The notes under the pieces are model-generated. The model was not told the DNA's origin. It saw only the letters and a program-made list of their open reading frames with translations, and did not search any database. A DNA stretch of 64,000 nt from contig NZ_CP079105.1 of the NCBI RefSeq assembly GCF_019285775.1, positions 2,914,001 to 2,978,000 on the forward strand, in the 5' to 3' direction. The position numbers were made by a program, and so were the translations under genes. Positions within the stretch are counted from its first letter, which is position 1. Each line of letters opens with the position of its first letter. Source of the stretch: Skermania piniformis. GTDB lineage: Bacteria > Actinomycetota > Actinomycetes > Mycobacteriales > Mycobacteriaceae. Positions 33,954-42,998 of this stretch are shown here, one piece after another.

Positions 33954-34763
33954 ATGACCACGTCGGACGACGGAACCGGCATCGTGCGAACCGAGCAGAA
34001 CGGCGGCGTGCTGCGGATCGTCCTGGACCGACCGGCTCGGCGTAACGCACTGACCCCGACAATGGTCGAGACCGTGATCGCCGCGCTCACCGCCGCGGCC
34101 ACCGACGACCGATTGCGCGCGATCCACCTCGCCGGGCACGGCGCGCATTTCTGCGCCGGCATCGACTGGGTGGCCGGCACCGACGATGGCGCAAAACCAC
34201 GCACCGGCCACCTGCTTCGCCGTGTTCCGCACGGCGCACACCGACTCGTCGAACTCGTGCACACCACCCACCTGCCGGTGGTGTGCACGGTGCGCGGCTG
34301 GGCGGCAGGCCTGGGCTGCAACCTCGCGCTCGCCGCCGACTTCACGCTGGCCACGCCGACCGCGACGTTCTGGGAGCCGTTCCTGGACCGCGGCTTCAGC
34401 CCCGACTCGGGGGCCACCTGGTTGCTGCCCCGGCTGATCGGCCTGGCCCGGGCGCGCCGGATGCTGCTGCTCGGCGAACGGGTCGGCGGCGACACCGCCG
34501 TCGACTGGGGCCTGATCCACGAGTGCGCCGCCGACGACGACCTGGACGCCGCGGTCGACGCACTGCTCGACCGACTCACGATCGCACCGACGGTGGCATT
34601 CGGCCTGGCCAAACAGACGCTGGCGCAGAACCTGCACGCCACCCTGCCGCAAGCGTTGACCAGCGAGCTACAGGCGCTCGAACTGGCATGCCGCACCAGT
34701 GATTTTCGTGAAGGTTCAGCCGCCTTTCGGGAACACCGCCGGCCCGACTTCCAGGGTCGCTGA
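33954..34763 (+). CDS. Enoyl-CoA hydratase/isomerase family protein
   Basis: A 269-residue crotonase with segments HFCAGIDWVAG and GWAAGLGCNLALAAD and the catalytic-region pattern FWEPFLDRGFSPDSGATWLLPRLIG, which keeps an acidic residue in the SPDSG position. First gene of a five-gene plus-strand operon (three crotonases and two AMP ligases; 33954-39449). Three consecutive crotonases suggest successive or alternative hydration, isomerisation or C-C cleavage steps. Confidence 0.83.
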   Translation: MTTSDDGTGIVRTEQNGGVLRIVLDRPARRNALTPTMVETVIAALTAAATDDRLRAIHLAGHGAHFCAGIDWVAGTDDGAKPRTGHLLRRVPHGAHRLVELVHTTHLPVVCTVRGWAAGLGCNLALAADFTLATPTATFWEPFLDRGFSPDSGATWLLPRLIGLARARRMLLLGERVGGDTAVDWGLIHECAADDDLDAAVDALLDRLTIAPTVAFGLAKQTLAQNLHATLPQALTSELQALELACRTSDFREGSAAFREHRRPDFQGR

Positions 34764-34785
34764 CCGGTCGACGAGGGGAAATCTC

Positions 34786-35589
34786 ATGCCGTACGACACC
34801 ATCGGTTACGAGGTCGCCGGGCATACCGCCACGGTCACGCTGAACCGTCCCGAAGCGCTCAACGCACTGAGCCCGCACATGATCACCGAACTCCGGGCCG
34901 CCTACGCCGAAGCCGAAGCCGACGAACAGGTCTGGATTCTGATCGTCACCGGAACCGGGCGGGCATTCTGCACCGGCGCCGACGTCAAGGAAATTCCCGG
35001 CGACGGCAAGGTGATCTACGACCGGCCCTACCTGTCGACCTACGAGCAGTGGGAGGCCCCGCAGGAAGGCACACCCCCGTTCCGCACCATGGCCAAGCCG
35101 ATCCTGGCCGCGATCAACGGAATCTGTTGCGGCGCCGGACTGGACTGGGTGACCACCGCCGACATCGTGATCGCCTCGGACCGAGCCACCTTCTTCGATC
35201 CACATGTGAGCATCGGCCTGGTCGCCGGCCGAGAGGTGGTGCGGCTGGCCCGGGTGCTACCCCGCTCGGTCGCACTACGGATGGCGATCATGGGAAAACA
35301 CGAACGGATGAGCGCCGGCCGAGCCTACGAACTCGGCATGATCACCGAGGTCGTCGAGCACGATCGGCTGGTAGCGCGGGCGCACGAGATCGCCGCTGTG
35401 GTGAACTCGAACGCCCCACTCGCCGTGCGTGGTACCCGGCTGGCGATCCAGAAGGGACTGGACCTGCCGCTGCACGAAGCCGAGTTGTTGGCCGAATCGT
35501 TCCGGGAACGGGTAACCCGCACCGAAGACGCGGCGGAAGGCCCGCGCGCCTTCGTCGCGAAGCGCACTCCGGAATGGCAGTGCCGATGA
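34786..35589 (+). CDS. Enoyl-CoA hydratase/isomerase family protein
   Basis: A 267-residue crotonase with AFCTGADVKEI and GICCGAGLDWVTTAD as oxyanion segments. The catalytic-acid region reads FFDPHVSIGLVAGREVVRLA, with a Glu displaced from the canonical place. ATG 34786 follows GAGGGG; an upstream in-frame start at 34699 would overlap the previous gene. The next gene is its paralogue: the two share FFDxHVSxGLV and the GTGxRAFC-type core. Coupled to it by ATGA. Confidence 0.82.
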   Translation: MPYDTIGYEVAGHTATVTLNRPEALNALSPHMITELRAAYAEAEADEQVWILIVTGTGRAFCTGADVKEIPGDGKVIYDRPYLSTYEQWEAPQEGTPPFRTMAKPILAAINGICCGAGLDWVTTADIVIASDRATFFDPHVSIGLVAGREVVRLARVLPRSVALRMAIMGKHERMSAGRAYELGMITEVVEHDRLVARAHEIAAVVNSNAPLAVRGTRLAIQKGLDLPLHEAELLAESFRERVTRTEDAAEGPRAFVAKRTPEWQCR

Positions 35590-36392
35590 ATACGGACCAA
35601 CCGACGAGCGCCGACTTCCAGACCATCCGGCTCGACCTGGATGCGGGAGACCGGGTCGCCACCCTGACCCTGGACCGGCCCGAGCGGCTCAACGCGTTCG
35701 ACCGGCAGATGTGTACGGAGGTCGCACAGGCGTGGCAGCTGCTGCGCACCGACGACCGGGTCAACGCGGTGGTGCTACGCGCGGCGGGCGAGCGGGCGTT
35801 CTGCGCCGGCCTGGACCTCACGAGTTCCTACGGCCAGCCGAACAGCGTCTGGCACCACGAGGATCCGGGCGAGCTGCTCGGGCCGAAATGGCAGAAGATG
35901 TGGAAGCCGGTGGTGTGTGCGGTGCACGGCATCTGTACCGCCGGGGCGTTCTATTTCGTCAACGAGTCCGACGTTGTGATCTGCGCCGACGACGCCACCT
36001 TTTTCGATTCGCACGTGTCGGTCGGATTGGTGTCGGCGCTGGAACCGGTCGGGTTGATGCGCCGGATCGGGTTGGGCGAGACGCTACGGATGGCGTTGCT
36101 GGGCAACGACGAACGGATCGGCGCGGGGACCGCACTCCGGATCGGACTGGTCACCGAGGTCGTCGCACGCGAGTCCCTGTGGTCCCGGGCGCACGAGATC
36201 GCCGCCACCATCGCAACCAAACCGGCGGCCGCCACCCAAGGCACCGTCAAAGCGATCTGGGAGTCGCTGGACAAGCCGTACCGCGTCGCCCTCGACCAGG
36301 GACTCATCTACACCCGACTGGGAAATCCGCTCGGTACGGCCGAGCTGGCCGCCGCCGGCGGGCCCCGCCGGGCCGAACGGCGGATTCGGTGA
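35586..36392 (+). CDS. Enoyl-CoA hydratase/isomerase family protein
   Basis: A 268-residue crotonase, paralogue of the preceding gene, with AFCAGLDLTSSYG and GICTAGAFYFVNESD segments; the usual second GG is TAGA here. The catalytic region FFDSHVSVGLVSALEPVGLM has only a displaced Glu. ATG 35586 overlaps the previous stop. Paired, diverged crotonases in one operon may form a heteromer or act on stereoisomers; both ideas are inference. Confidence 0.82.
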   Translation: MNTDQPTSADFQTIRLDLDAGDRVATLTLDRPERLNAFDRQMCTEVAQAWQLLRTDDRVNAVVLRAAGERAFCAGLDLTSSYGQPNSVWHHEDPGELLGPKWQKMWKPVVCAVHGICTAGAFYFVNESDVVICADDATFFDSHVSVGLVSALEPVGLMRRIGLGETLRMALLGNDERIGAGTALRIGLVTEVVARESLWSRAHEIAATIATKPAAATQGTVKAIWESLDKPYRVALDQGLIYTRLGNPLGTAELAAAGGPRRAERRIR

Positions 36393-37870
36393 TGATACCG
36401 CATCCGCTGACCCGGCGGCTCGGCGAAGTGCTCACCCTGGCGCCGGACTCACCCGCGATCGAGTTCGACGGCCGCTGGCACACCTGGGGCGAGCTGGCCG
36501 GCCCGGCGGCCCGGATCGCCGTCGCGACTCGAGCGCACGTCGAGAACGGCCGGGCCGACGTGGGGATCCTGTTACGCAACGCACCCGCGCACGTGACGGC
36601 CCTGCTCGGTGTGCTGCTCGCCGGCGCGACGGTGGTCGCGGTGAATCCCGGTCGCGGCCGCGACCGGACGCGCACCGAGCTGGCCGAGCTGGCCCTGCCG
36701 TTGGTGCTCGGCCTGCCCGGCGACCTGAGCGAACTGGTGCCGGCCGGTATGGCGACGGCGTCGCCGGCCGGTTTGTTCACCGGCCCGGCACCGGACTTGG
36801 TCGATACCGAACCGCTGGGTTGCCCGGTGGCGGTACGCATGTTGACCAGTGGCACCACCGGACCGCCCAAGCGAATCGACCTCAGCTACGACGCCCTCGC
36901 ACACAGCGTCATCGGACCGGCGTTCCGGACGGCTCCGGCGGTCGAGACTCCCCGGACGGGGGTGGCGGTGGTGCATTCACCGCTGGTCCATATCGCGGGG
37001 GTCTACCGGGTGTTGCAGTGCGTGACCCAAGCACGTCCGTTCGTTCTGCTGCCCCGCTTCGACCTGCCGTCCTGGGCGCGTGCGGTTCGTCGCTATCGAC
37101 CCAGGGCGGTATCGCTGGTCCCAGCCGCGCTGCGCACGGTGCTGCATTCGGACCTCACCCAGGACGATCTCGCAAGCGTGCAGGTGATCACCTCCGGCAC
37201 CGCGCCGCTGGCTGCCGCCGACGCCGACGCATTCGAAGCCAAGTTCGGCATCCCGGTGCTCACCTCGTACGCCGCCACCGAGTTCGCCGGCGGCGTCGCC
37301 GGCTGGACCTTGGCAGAGCATCGGGAGTACTGGTCGAGCAAGCGCGGGAGCGTGGGGCGGGCCCAGGGCGGTTCCCGGCTGCGGGTAGTTGCCGACGACG
37401 GCACCGAACTGCCGCCGAACACGACCGGGCTGCTGGAGGTCGTTCCCGGTCAGCTCGGCCCGGGAGCCGACTGGATCCGAACCACCGATCTGGCCCGGCT
37501 CGACCCGGACGGCTTCCTCTGGATCGTGGGCCGCGCCGATCAGGCGATCATCCGGGGCGGCTTCAAGATCATTCCAGACGATGTCCAGTGCGCGCTGGAA
37601 AGCCACCCCGCCGTGCGCGGCGCGGCAGTGGTGGCCAGACCCGACGAGCGGCTCGGCGCCACTCCGGTCGCCTTGGTCGAGCTGCGTGCCGCTGCCGACC
37701 CGATGGAACTCACCGGCTACCTGCGCGATCGCTTGGCCGGCTACGAGGTGCCCACCGAGATCGTCGTGGTCTCGACGCTGCCCCGCACCCCGTCCGGCAA
37801 AGCCGACCTGAGCGCGGTACGCCGATACTTCGTCGAATCGACCGGCGACCGGACCGACCGTGCCGGCTGA
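36392..37870 (+). CDS. AMP-forming acyl-CoA synthetase family protein
   Basis: A 492-residue adenylate-forming enzyme. The P-loop is LTSGTTGPPKRIDLS, with Arg-Ile in place of the common Gly-Val. The motif SYAATEFAGGVAGW and the C-terminal TPSGKADL lysine are present. It is short and divergent from the other ligases here. ATG 36392 shares one base with the previous stop; a GTG directly before it is also possible. Overlaps the next ligase gene by 11 bases. Two adjacent ligases of different type may activate two different acids. Confidence 0.83.
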   Translation: MIPHPLTRRLGEVLTLAPDSPAIEFDGRWHTWGELAGPAARIAVATRAHVENGRADVGILLRNAPAHVTALLGVLLAGATVVAVNPGRGRDRTRTELAELALPLVLGLPGDLSELVPAGMATASPAGLFTGPAPDLVDTEPLGCPVAVRMLTSGTTGPPKRIDLSYDALAHSVIGPAFRTAPAVETPRTGVAVVHSPLVHIAGVYRVLQCVTQARPFVLLPRFDLPSWARAVRRYRPRAVSLVPAALRTVLHSDLTQDDLASVQVITSGTAPLAAADADAFEAKFGIPVLTSYAATEFAGGVAGWTLAEHREYWSSKRGSVGRAQGGSRLRVVADDGTELPPNTTGLLEVVPGQLGPGADWIRTTDLARLDPDGFLWIVGRADQAIIRGGFKIIPDDVQCALESHPAVRGAAVVARPDERLGATPVALVELRAAADPMELTGYLRDRLAGYEVPTEIVVVSTLPRTPSGKADLSAVRRYFVESTGDRTDRAG

Positions 37871-39449
37871 ACCGAGCACGATCAGCTCCCTGCTCACCGC
37901 AGCCGCACGGACCAATCCGGACCGCCCGGCCGTCGTCGACCCGGAAAGCCGTTGCACGTATGCCGAACTCGATGCGGGCAGCCGGGAACTGGCCGCCGGA
38001 CTGGTTGCCGCCGGAATCAGCACCGGCACTCGGGTCGGCCTGCTCGCGCCGAACGGCACCGCGTGGGTACGGACCGCGCTCGCAGTCACCCGGATCGGCG
38101 CGGTGCTGGTTCCACTGTCCACCTTGCTGACGCCGCCGGAGCTGCTCGCGCAGTTGCAGGTGGCGTCGGTGCAGGTGCTGATCGCTGCCGACGAGTTCCG
38201 CGGGCGTCGCTATCTGGCCGGCCTGCGCGCCGCACTCGACACCGAACTGGTTGCACCGCTGTTACGCCCGGTGGTCCCAGCACTGCGTGCGGTGTACTCG
38301 GCCACGTCGGGCAGCGGGCTGCGCGGCGACGCCGCGGCCGGCGCGGTCGCCGATGCCCTGGCCGGTGCGGTGACCCCGGGCGACCCCCTGGTGATCCTGT
38401 TCACCTCGGGTAGCCGCGGTGCCCCGAAAGGGGTGATCCACAGCCATGGTGGCGCGCTGGGTGCGGTCCGCGCCGGCCTGACCGACCGATGCATCGACGG
38501 CGACACCCGGCTGTACCTGCCGATGCCGTTCTTCTGGGTCGGCGGGTTCGGCAGTGGGGTGCTCACCGCGCTGGCGGCCGGCGCGACGCTGGTCACCGAG
38601 GCGATCCCGGGCACGCGGGAGACGCTGCGCCTGTTGGAACGGGAACGGGTGACCCTGTTCCGGGGCTGGCCCGAGCAGGGCCAAGCGCTGGCCCGAGCAG
38701 CCGCCGCAGACGGTGCCGACCTGTCGGCGCTGCGGCCGGGAAGCTTGCCCGCATTGCTGCCGCCCGAACAACAACCGGCACCGGGCACCCGGGCGAACCT
38801 GTTCGGCTCGACCGAATCGTTCGGCCCCTACTGCGGCTACCCCGCCGACACCGACCTCCCCGACCCGGCGCGGGGCAGCTGCGGGCGCCCGTTCGCCGGC
38901 ACCGAGGTCCGCGTCGTCGACCCGGAAACCGGAGAATCATTGCTGAGCAATATGATCGGTGAAATCTGGCTCCGCGGTCCGCACCTCCTGCTCGGCATCT
39001 GCGGACGCAGCCGAGCGGAGGTTTTCACCGCCGACGGCTGGTACCGCACCGGCGACCTGGGCCGCCTCGACGCCAGCGGATTCCTCTTCCACCACGGTCG
39101 CTCCGACGACATGGTCAAGGTGCGCGGCGCCACCGTCTACCCGAGCGAGGTCGAGCGGGCATTGCGGAGCCTGCCGCAGGTGGACGGCGCGTACGTCACC
39201 GATCTACCCGGACCGCGGATCGCCGCCGCAGTGGTGTGCCAGGCCGGCACAACCGTGAGATCGCTGCGCGCCCAGGTTCGAACCGTGCTCAGCGCGTTCA
39301 AGGTGCCGACCGTCTGGCTGCTGCTCGACACCGACGACGCGGTGCCTCGCGGCGGCACCGGCAAGGTCGATCTGCCGGCACTCCGCGCCCTGCTCACCGC
39401 CCGGGAATCCGTCTCGAGCTCCACCGAACGAACCGGACGCACCCGATGA
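37860..39449 (+). CDS. AMP-forming acyl-CoA synthetase family protein
   Basis: A 529-residue adenylate-forming ligase. The P-loop is FTSGSRGAPKGVIHSHGG (Arg where Thr is usual), then FGSTESFGPYCGYP, the hinge TGDLGRLDASG and the C-terminal GTGKVDLP lysine. The N-terminal fold resembles the 2,3-dihydroxybenzoate-AMP/cyclohexanecarboxylate ligase group. GTG 37860 lies within the previous gene's end. Last gene of the 33954-39449 operon; converges on the ligase at 39504. Confidence 0.85.
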   Translation: MPAEPSTISSLLTAAARTNPDRPAVVDPESRCTYAELDAGSRELAAGLVAAGISTGTRVGLLAPNGTAWVRTALAVTRIGAVLVPLSTLLTPPELLAQLQVASVQVLIAADEFRGRRYLAGLRAALDTELVAPLLRPVVPALRAVYSATSGSGLRGDAAAGAVADALAGAVTPGDPLVILFTSGSRGAPKGVIHSHGGALGAVRAGLTDRCIDGDTRLYLPMPFFWVGGFGSGVLTALAAGATLVTEAIPGTRETLRLLERERVTLFRGWPEQGQALARAAAADGADLSALRPGSLPALLPPEQQPAPGTRANLFGSTESFGPYCGYPADTDLPDPARGSCGRPFAGTEVRVVDPETGESLLSNMIGEIWLRGPHLLLGICGRSRAEVFTADGWYRTGDLGRLDASGFLFHHGRSDDMVKVRGATVYPSEVERALRSLPQVDGAYVTDLPGPRIAAAVVCQAGTTVRSLRAQVRTVLSAFKVPTVWLLLDTDDAVPRGGTGKVDLPALRALLTARESVSSSTERTGRTR

Positions 39450-39503
39450 CCGAACGGCGACCACGATGGGCCGAGAAGGCGTGTGGACCGCCGAAGTGGC
39501 TTT

Positions 39504-41186
39504 TCACTCCGACCGGGTCGACTCTGCCTGCTCCCGAGCCCACCGATAGTCCGGCTTCCCCGCCGGGCTGCGGGTGAGCGCGGTTCGAAACACAACCGCT
39601 TTGGGCAGTTTGTAGCGCGCCAGGCCGCTCGCGGCATGGGTTATCAGTTCCGCCGCGGACGCGTCGACGCCCGGTGCGAGCGCGACCACGGCGACCACTT
39701 CCTGGCCCCAGCGCTCGCTGGGCCGACCGACCACGATCACGTCGGCGACCGCTGGGTGCCCCGCCATGGCCATCTCGACTTCCTCGGCGAACACCTTCTC
39801 CCCACCGGTGTTGATCGTGACCGAGTCCCGGCCGAGCAACGCGATACCGCCCTCGGCGAGGTGCCGGGCCCGGTCCCCCGGCAACGAGTACCGCACACCG
39901 TCGACCACCGGGAAGGTCGCCGCCGACTTGGCCGCATCGCCCTTGTATCCGAGCGGGCCGTGCCCGCGTTGCGCCAGCCAGCCGATCCCGGCGTGTCCGG
40001 GTTCGAGCACCGCGCTACGGTCCTCGGCGAGCACCCGGGTCTGCAGGCCGGCGGTGAACGTTCCGCTGCCGACCGCACCGGCTGCGGACACGTGCATCAT
40101 CTGCGCGCCGCTCTCCGACGACCCGACCCCGTCGAGCACCACCAGACCCGGTTTGGCCGCGATCAGCCGCTCCTTCACCACCGGGCTCAGCACCGCGCCC
40201 CCGTTGGCGACGGCGAACAGCCCCGACAGATCCGCGTCGCTCGCCTCGATCGCCGCGAGCACGGGGCGGGCCATGGCGTCGCCGACCACGGTGATCACCG
40301 ACACCCGCTCCTGTTCGGCGACCCGGACCACCTCGGGCGCATCGATCCGATCCACCGTCGGCGGGAACACCACGGTCTGGCCGGAACTCAGCGCGGTCAG
40401 CGCCGCCCACTGCGCCGCACCGTGGATCAGCGGCGGCAGAATCATGATCCGCACCCCGGGATTGGCCGCGACCCGCGCGGCGATCACCTCGTACGATTCG
40501 ACCACCGCGCCGGTGGTCATGTCCCGACCGCCGCACGCCGCGACGAACAGATCGTGTTGCCGCCACAGCACGCCCTTGGGCATGCCGGTGGTCCCGCCGG
40601 TGTACAACACATACAGATCGTCCGGCGCCGGCTCGGTCGCCAGCGCTTCCGGATCTGCTTCGGCCAGAACGGTTTCGTAGTCCACCGCACCGTCGAGTAA
40701 GGCATTGCCGGAACCGTCGGCAATCTGCACGAGCACCCGCAGCGTCGGCAGGTCCGGCAACACCTGCGCCAGTCGCGGCGCGAACGCGGCGTGATAAATC
40801 AACCCGGTCGCACCGGAATCGGACAGCAGATACCGTAGTTCGTCGCCGACGTAGCGAAAGTTGACGTTGAACGGCGCGACCCGCGCCCGCAGCGAGCCGA
40901 CGATGCTCTCCACGAACTCCGGACCGTTGTAGGCATAGATGCCGACGAGGTCCTGGCCCACCTCGTGAGACTGCAGGTCGGCCCGCTCGGTGTGGCACCC
41001 CAGCCCCTGCGCCTGCAGAAACGCGGCGAGCCGCCGGGAGCGCTCGGCGATCTGTGCGTAGGTGTAGCGGCGCTCCCCGTGCACGATCAGTTCCCGATCC
41101 GGAATCTGTGCTGCTACCAGATCAGCGGTGTGCACGAGCGTGAATTCCCGGGTTGCCGGAATGGAGCCGGTCACGATGACCTCCAT
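39504..41186 (-). CDS. AMP-forming acyl-CoA synthetase (FadD19-like)
   Basis: A 560-residue ligase with TGGTTGMPKGVLWRQHDLF, GVGSSESGAQM, GDRARHLAEGG, INTGGEKVF and the C-terminal SPAGKPDYRWAR lysine motif. The same wording occurs in the ligase at 24035 and in the steroid side-chain ligases of mycobacteria, so it likely activates a steroid-like, branched or cyclic acid. ATG 41186 is the first start. The beta-hydroxyacid dehydrogenase gene lies 15 bases upstream, in one operon. Confidence 0.87.
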   Translation of the reverse strand: MEVIVTGSIPATREFTLVHTADLVAAQIPDRELIVHGERRYTYAQIAERSRRLAAFLQAQGLGCHTERADLQSHEVGQDLVGIYAYNGPEFVESIVGSLRARVAPFNVNFRYVGDELRYLLSDSGATGLIYHAAFAPRLAQVLPDLPTLRVLVQIADGSGNALLDGAVDYETVLAEADPEALATEPAPDDLYVLYTGGTTGMPKGVLWRQHDLFVAACGGRDMTTGAVVESYEVIAARVAANPGVRIMILPPLIHGAAQWAALTALSSGQTVVFPPTVDRIDAPEVVRVAEQERVSVITVVGDAMARPVLAAIEASDADLSGLFAVANGGAVLSPVVKERLIAAKPGLVVLDGVGSSESGAQMMHVSAAGAVGSGTFTAGLQTRVLAEDRSAVLEPGHAGIGWLAQRGHGPLGYKGDAAKSAATFPVVDGVRYSLPGDRARHLAEGGIALLGRDSVTINTGGEKVFAEEVEMAMAGHPAVADVIVVGRPSERWGQEVVAVVALAPGVDASAAELITHAASGLARYKLPKAVVFRTALTRSPAGKPDYRWAREQAESTRSE

Positions 41187-41201
41187 GGCGAGAAGTGTTG
41201 T

Positions 41202-42011
41202 TCAGCGCAGCTCGAGCGGGCCGGCATCGATGGCGTGCAGTAGCACGCCCAGATCGATCCCGAGGTCGGTGGCCGCCGACAAGCACGCCGCGACATCCTT
41301 GCGGAGAAACGGTCCGGCGTTGGTGGTGAACGAGGCGATGCCACCGGCGCGGTGAATCACGCCGAGCGCGTAGCTGTTGCCGCTGCAGCGCGACAATGCT
41401 TCGAGCAGCTGCGGACCCGACGTCCCGAGCTCTTCACCCACCGTCAGCGCCGCCGCGAGCAGCTGCGCATTCGCCGCGAAGACCATGTTGTTCACCAGCT
41501 TGACCGCGAGCGCCGTACCCAGCGGCCCGGTCTCGATCAGCGGATCGGCGTAGGCGGCGAGCACCGGCGCCACCCGGTATACCGCATCCGCCGGCCCACC
41601 GAGCAACACCGTGAGCCGACCGGCCGCGATATCGTGTGCTCCGCCACTGACCGGGCCGTCCAACAAGATGCCGCGAGCAGTGGATTCAGCTGCCAGCCGG
41701 GTCACGGTCGCGACCGTGCCGGTCGTGTGCGATACCACCGGCGTACCCGGACGCACGGCGGCCAGCACCCCGTCCGGGCCGCCGAGCACCTCGAGCAACT
41801 GATCGTCGGAATACAGGCAGGTGATCGTGACATCCGCGGAGTCGGCCACCTCGGCCGGCGATCCGGCTACCTCGGCACCCCAGGATCGGACCTCTTCCCG
41901 AATCTCGTCCCGGCGAGCGCACACGTGCACGGCATAGCCGGCATCGAGCAGTCGGCGAACCATCGGACGCCCCATTCGGCCGGCGCCGACGAATCCCACC
42001 ACCAGCGACAT
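41202..42011 (-). CDS. NAD(P)-dependent beta-hydroxyacid dehydrogenase (HIBADH family)
   Basis: A 269-residue protein of the 3-hydroxyisobutyrate dehydrogenase family. It has a Rossmann start GFVGAGRMGRPM, the substrate loop DGPVSGGAHDIAAG and the catalytic lysine in AVKLVNNMVFAAN. It would oxidise a beta-hydroxy acid to a semialdehyde or the reverse; the exact substrate is open. ATG 42011 follows GAAGGAG. Shares an operon with the ligase at 39504 and is divergent from the mycofactocin-type SDR. Confidence 0.85.
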   Translation of the reverse strand: MSLVVGFVGAGRMGRPMVRRLLDAGYAVHVCARRDEIREEVRSWGAEVAGSPAEVADSADVTITCLYSDDQLLEVLGGPDGVLAAVRPGTPVVSHTTGTVATVTRLAAESTARGILLDGPVSGGAHDIAAGRLTVLLGGPADAVYRVAPVLAAYADPLIETGPLGTALAVKLVNNMVFAANAQLLAAALTVGEELGTSGPQLLEALSRCSGNSYALGVIHRAGGIASFTTNAGPFLRKDVAACLSAATDLGIDLGVLLHAIDAGPLELR

Positions 42012-42090
42012 CTGCGCTCCTTCGCCGCGCCGATCCACCGGCCTGCCACCCAGAACGGCGGTACCCGACGCCGAACGGCCTCGCCCATAC

Positions 42091-42112
42091 TACTGTTGTA
42101 CTTACTATAAGT
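42091..42112. promoter_or_regulatory. Inverted repeat in divergent gap
   Basis: ACTTACTATAAGT (42100-42112) is a perfect 13-bp palindrome with a three-base centre, preceded by TACTG at 42091. It lies in an AT-rich island 31-52 bases upstream of the SDR and about 80 bases from the dehydrogenase. It may be a TetR-type operator, possibly a diverged form of the TACTG motif. Confidence 0.4.
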
Positions 42113-42142
42113 GCATAACCGATCGCGGACACAAGGAGTGCG

Positions 42143-42964
42143 ATGACCGGCGAACTCGACGGCAAGGTCGTCTTCATCACCGGCGCCGCCCGCGGGCAGG
42201 GTCGCGCGCACGCTGTGCGGCTGGCCACCGAAGGCGCCGACATCATCGCCGTCGACATCGCCGGCCCCCTGCCACCGAGCGTGCCCTACGACTCGGCGAC
42301 CCCGGACGACCTGGCCGAAACGATCCGCCTGGTCGAGGCAACCGGACAACGCATCCGCGCCGAGCAGGTGGACGTGCGAGATCTGGCGAACCTGACCGCA
42401 ACCGTGGACCGGGGTGTCGCCGAGTTCGGCCGACTCGACGCGATCGTGGCCAACGCCGGGATCAGCGCCCCGCAAACCTGGGACGAGATCACCCCGGACT
42501 CCTTCCGCGACATCATGGACATCAACGTGACCGGCGTCTGGAACACCGTGATCGCCGGCGCCCGGCACATCATCGCCGGCGGAAACGGCGGGTCGATCGT
42601 GCTGATCAGCTCCGCGGCCGGGCTCAAGATGCAACCGTTCATGGTGCACTACACCGCGAGCAAGCACGCGGTGACCGGGATGGCCCGCGGCCTCGCCGCC
42701 GAACTCGGCAAACACCGCATCCGGGTGAACAGCCTGCACCCCGGCGCGGTCAACACCCCGATGGGAACCGGCGACATGCTAGCCGCACTCGGCCGTACGC
42801 TCGAGACCAACCCCCCACTGGCCCATATGATCACCCCGTTCCTACCGGACTGGGTCGCGGAACCCGAAGATGTCGCGGACGCGGTGTACTGGCTGGTGTC
42901 CGGCGGGTCCCGACTGGTCACCGCTGCTGCCATCGCTGTCGACCTCGGCTCCACCCAGTACTGA
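42143..42964 (+). CDS. Mycofactocin-coupled SDR family oxidoreductase
   Basis: A 273-residue SDR. The start GKVVFITGAARGQGRAHAVRLATEGADIIAVDI and the insertion after it (PSVPYDSATPDDLAETIRLVEATG) are the hallmark of mycofactocin-associated SDRs, which hold NAD tightly and pass electrons to the peptide cofactor mycofactocin. Catalytic Tyr/Lys are in VHYTASKHAV. It would oxidise an alcohol. The mft biosynthesis genes are not in the window and must lie elsewhere. First gene of a plus-strand operon (42143-46265). Confidence 0.9.
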   Translation: MTGELDGKVVFITGAARGQGRAHAVRLATEGADIIAVDIAGPLPPSVPYDSATPDDLAETIRLVEATGQRIRAEQVDVRDLANLTATVDRGVAEFGRLDAIVANAGISAPQTWDEITPDSFRDIMDINVTGVWNTVIAGARHIIAGGNGGSIVLISSAAGLKMQPFMVHYTASKHAVTGMARGLAAELGKHRIRVNSLHPGAVNTPMGTGDMLAALGRTLETNPPLAHMITPFLPDWVAEPEDVADAVYWLVSGGSRLVTAAAIAVDLGSTQY

Positions 42965-42998
42965 TCCGTCCACTGGAAGTGACCTACGGGAGGTTCGG

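Noticed and set aside
36392-39449. Nonribosomal peptide synthetase adenylation modules
   Set aside because: Both enzymes are stand-alone ligases; no carrier-protein, condensation or thioesterase domain is encoded beside them.
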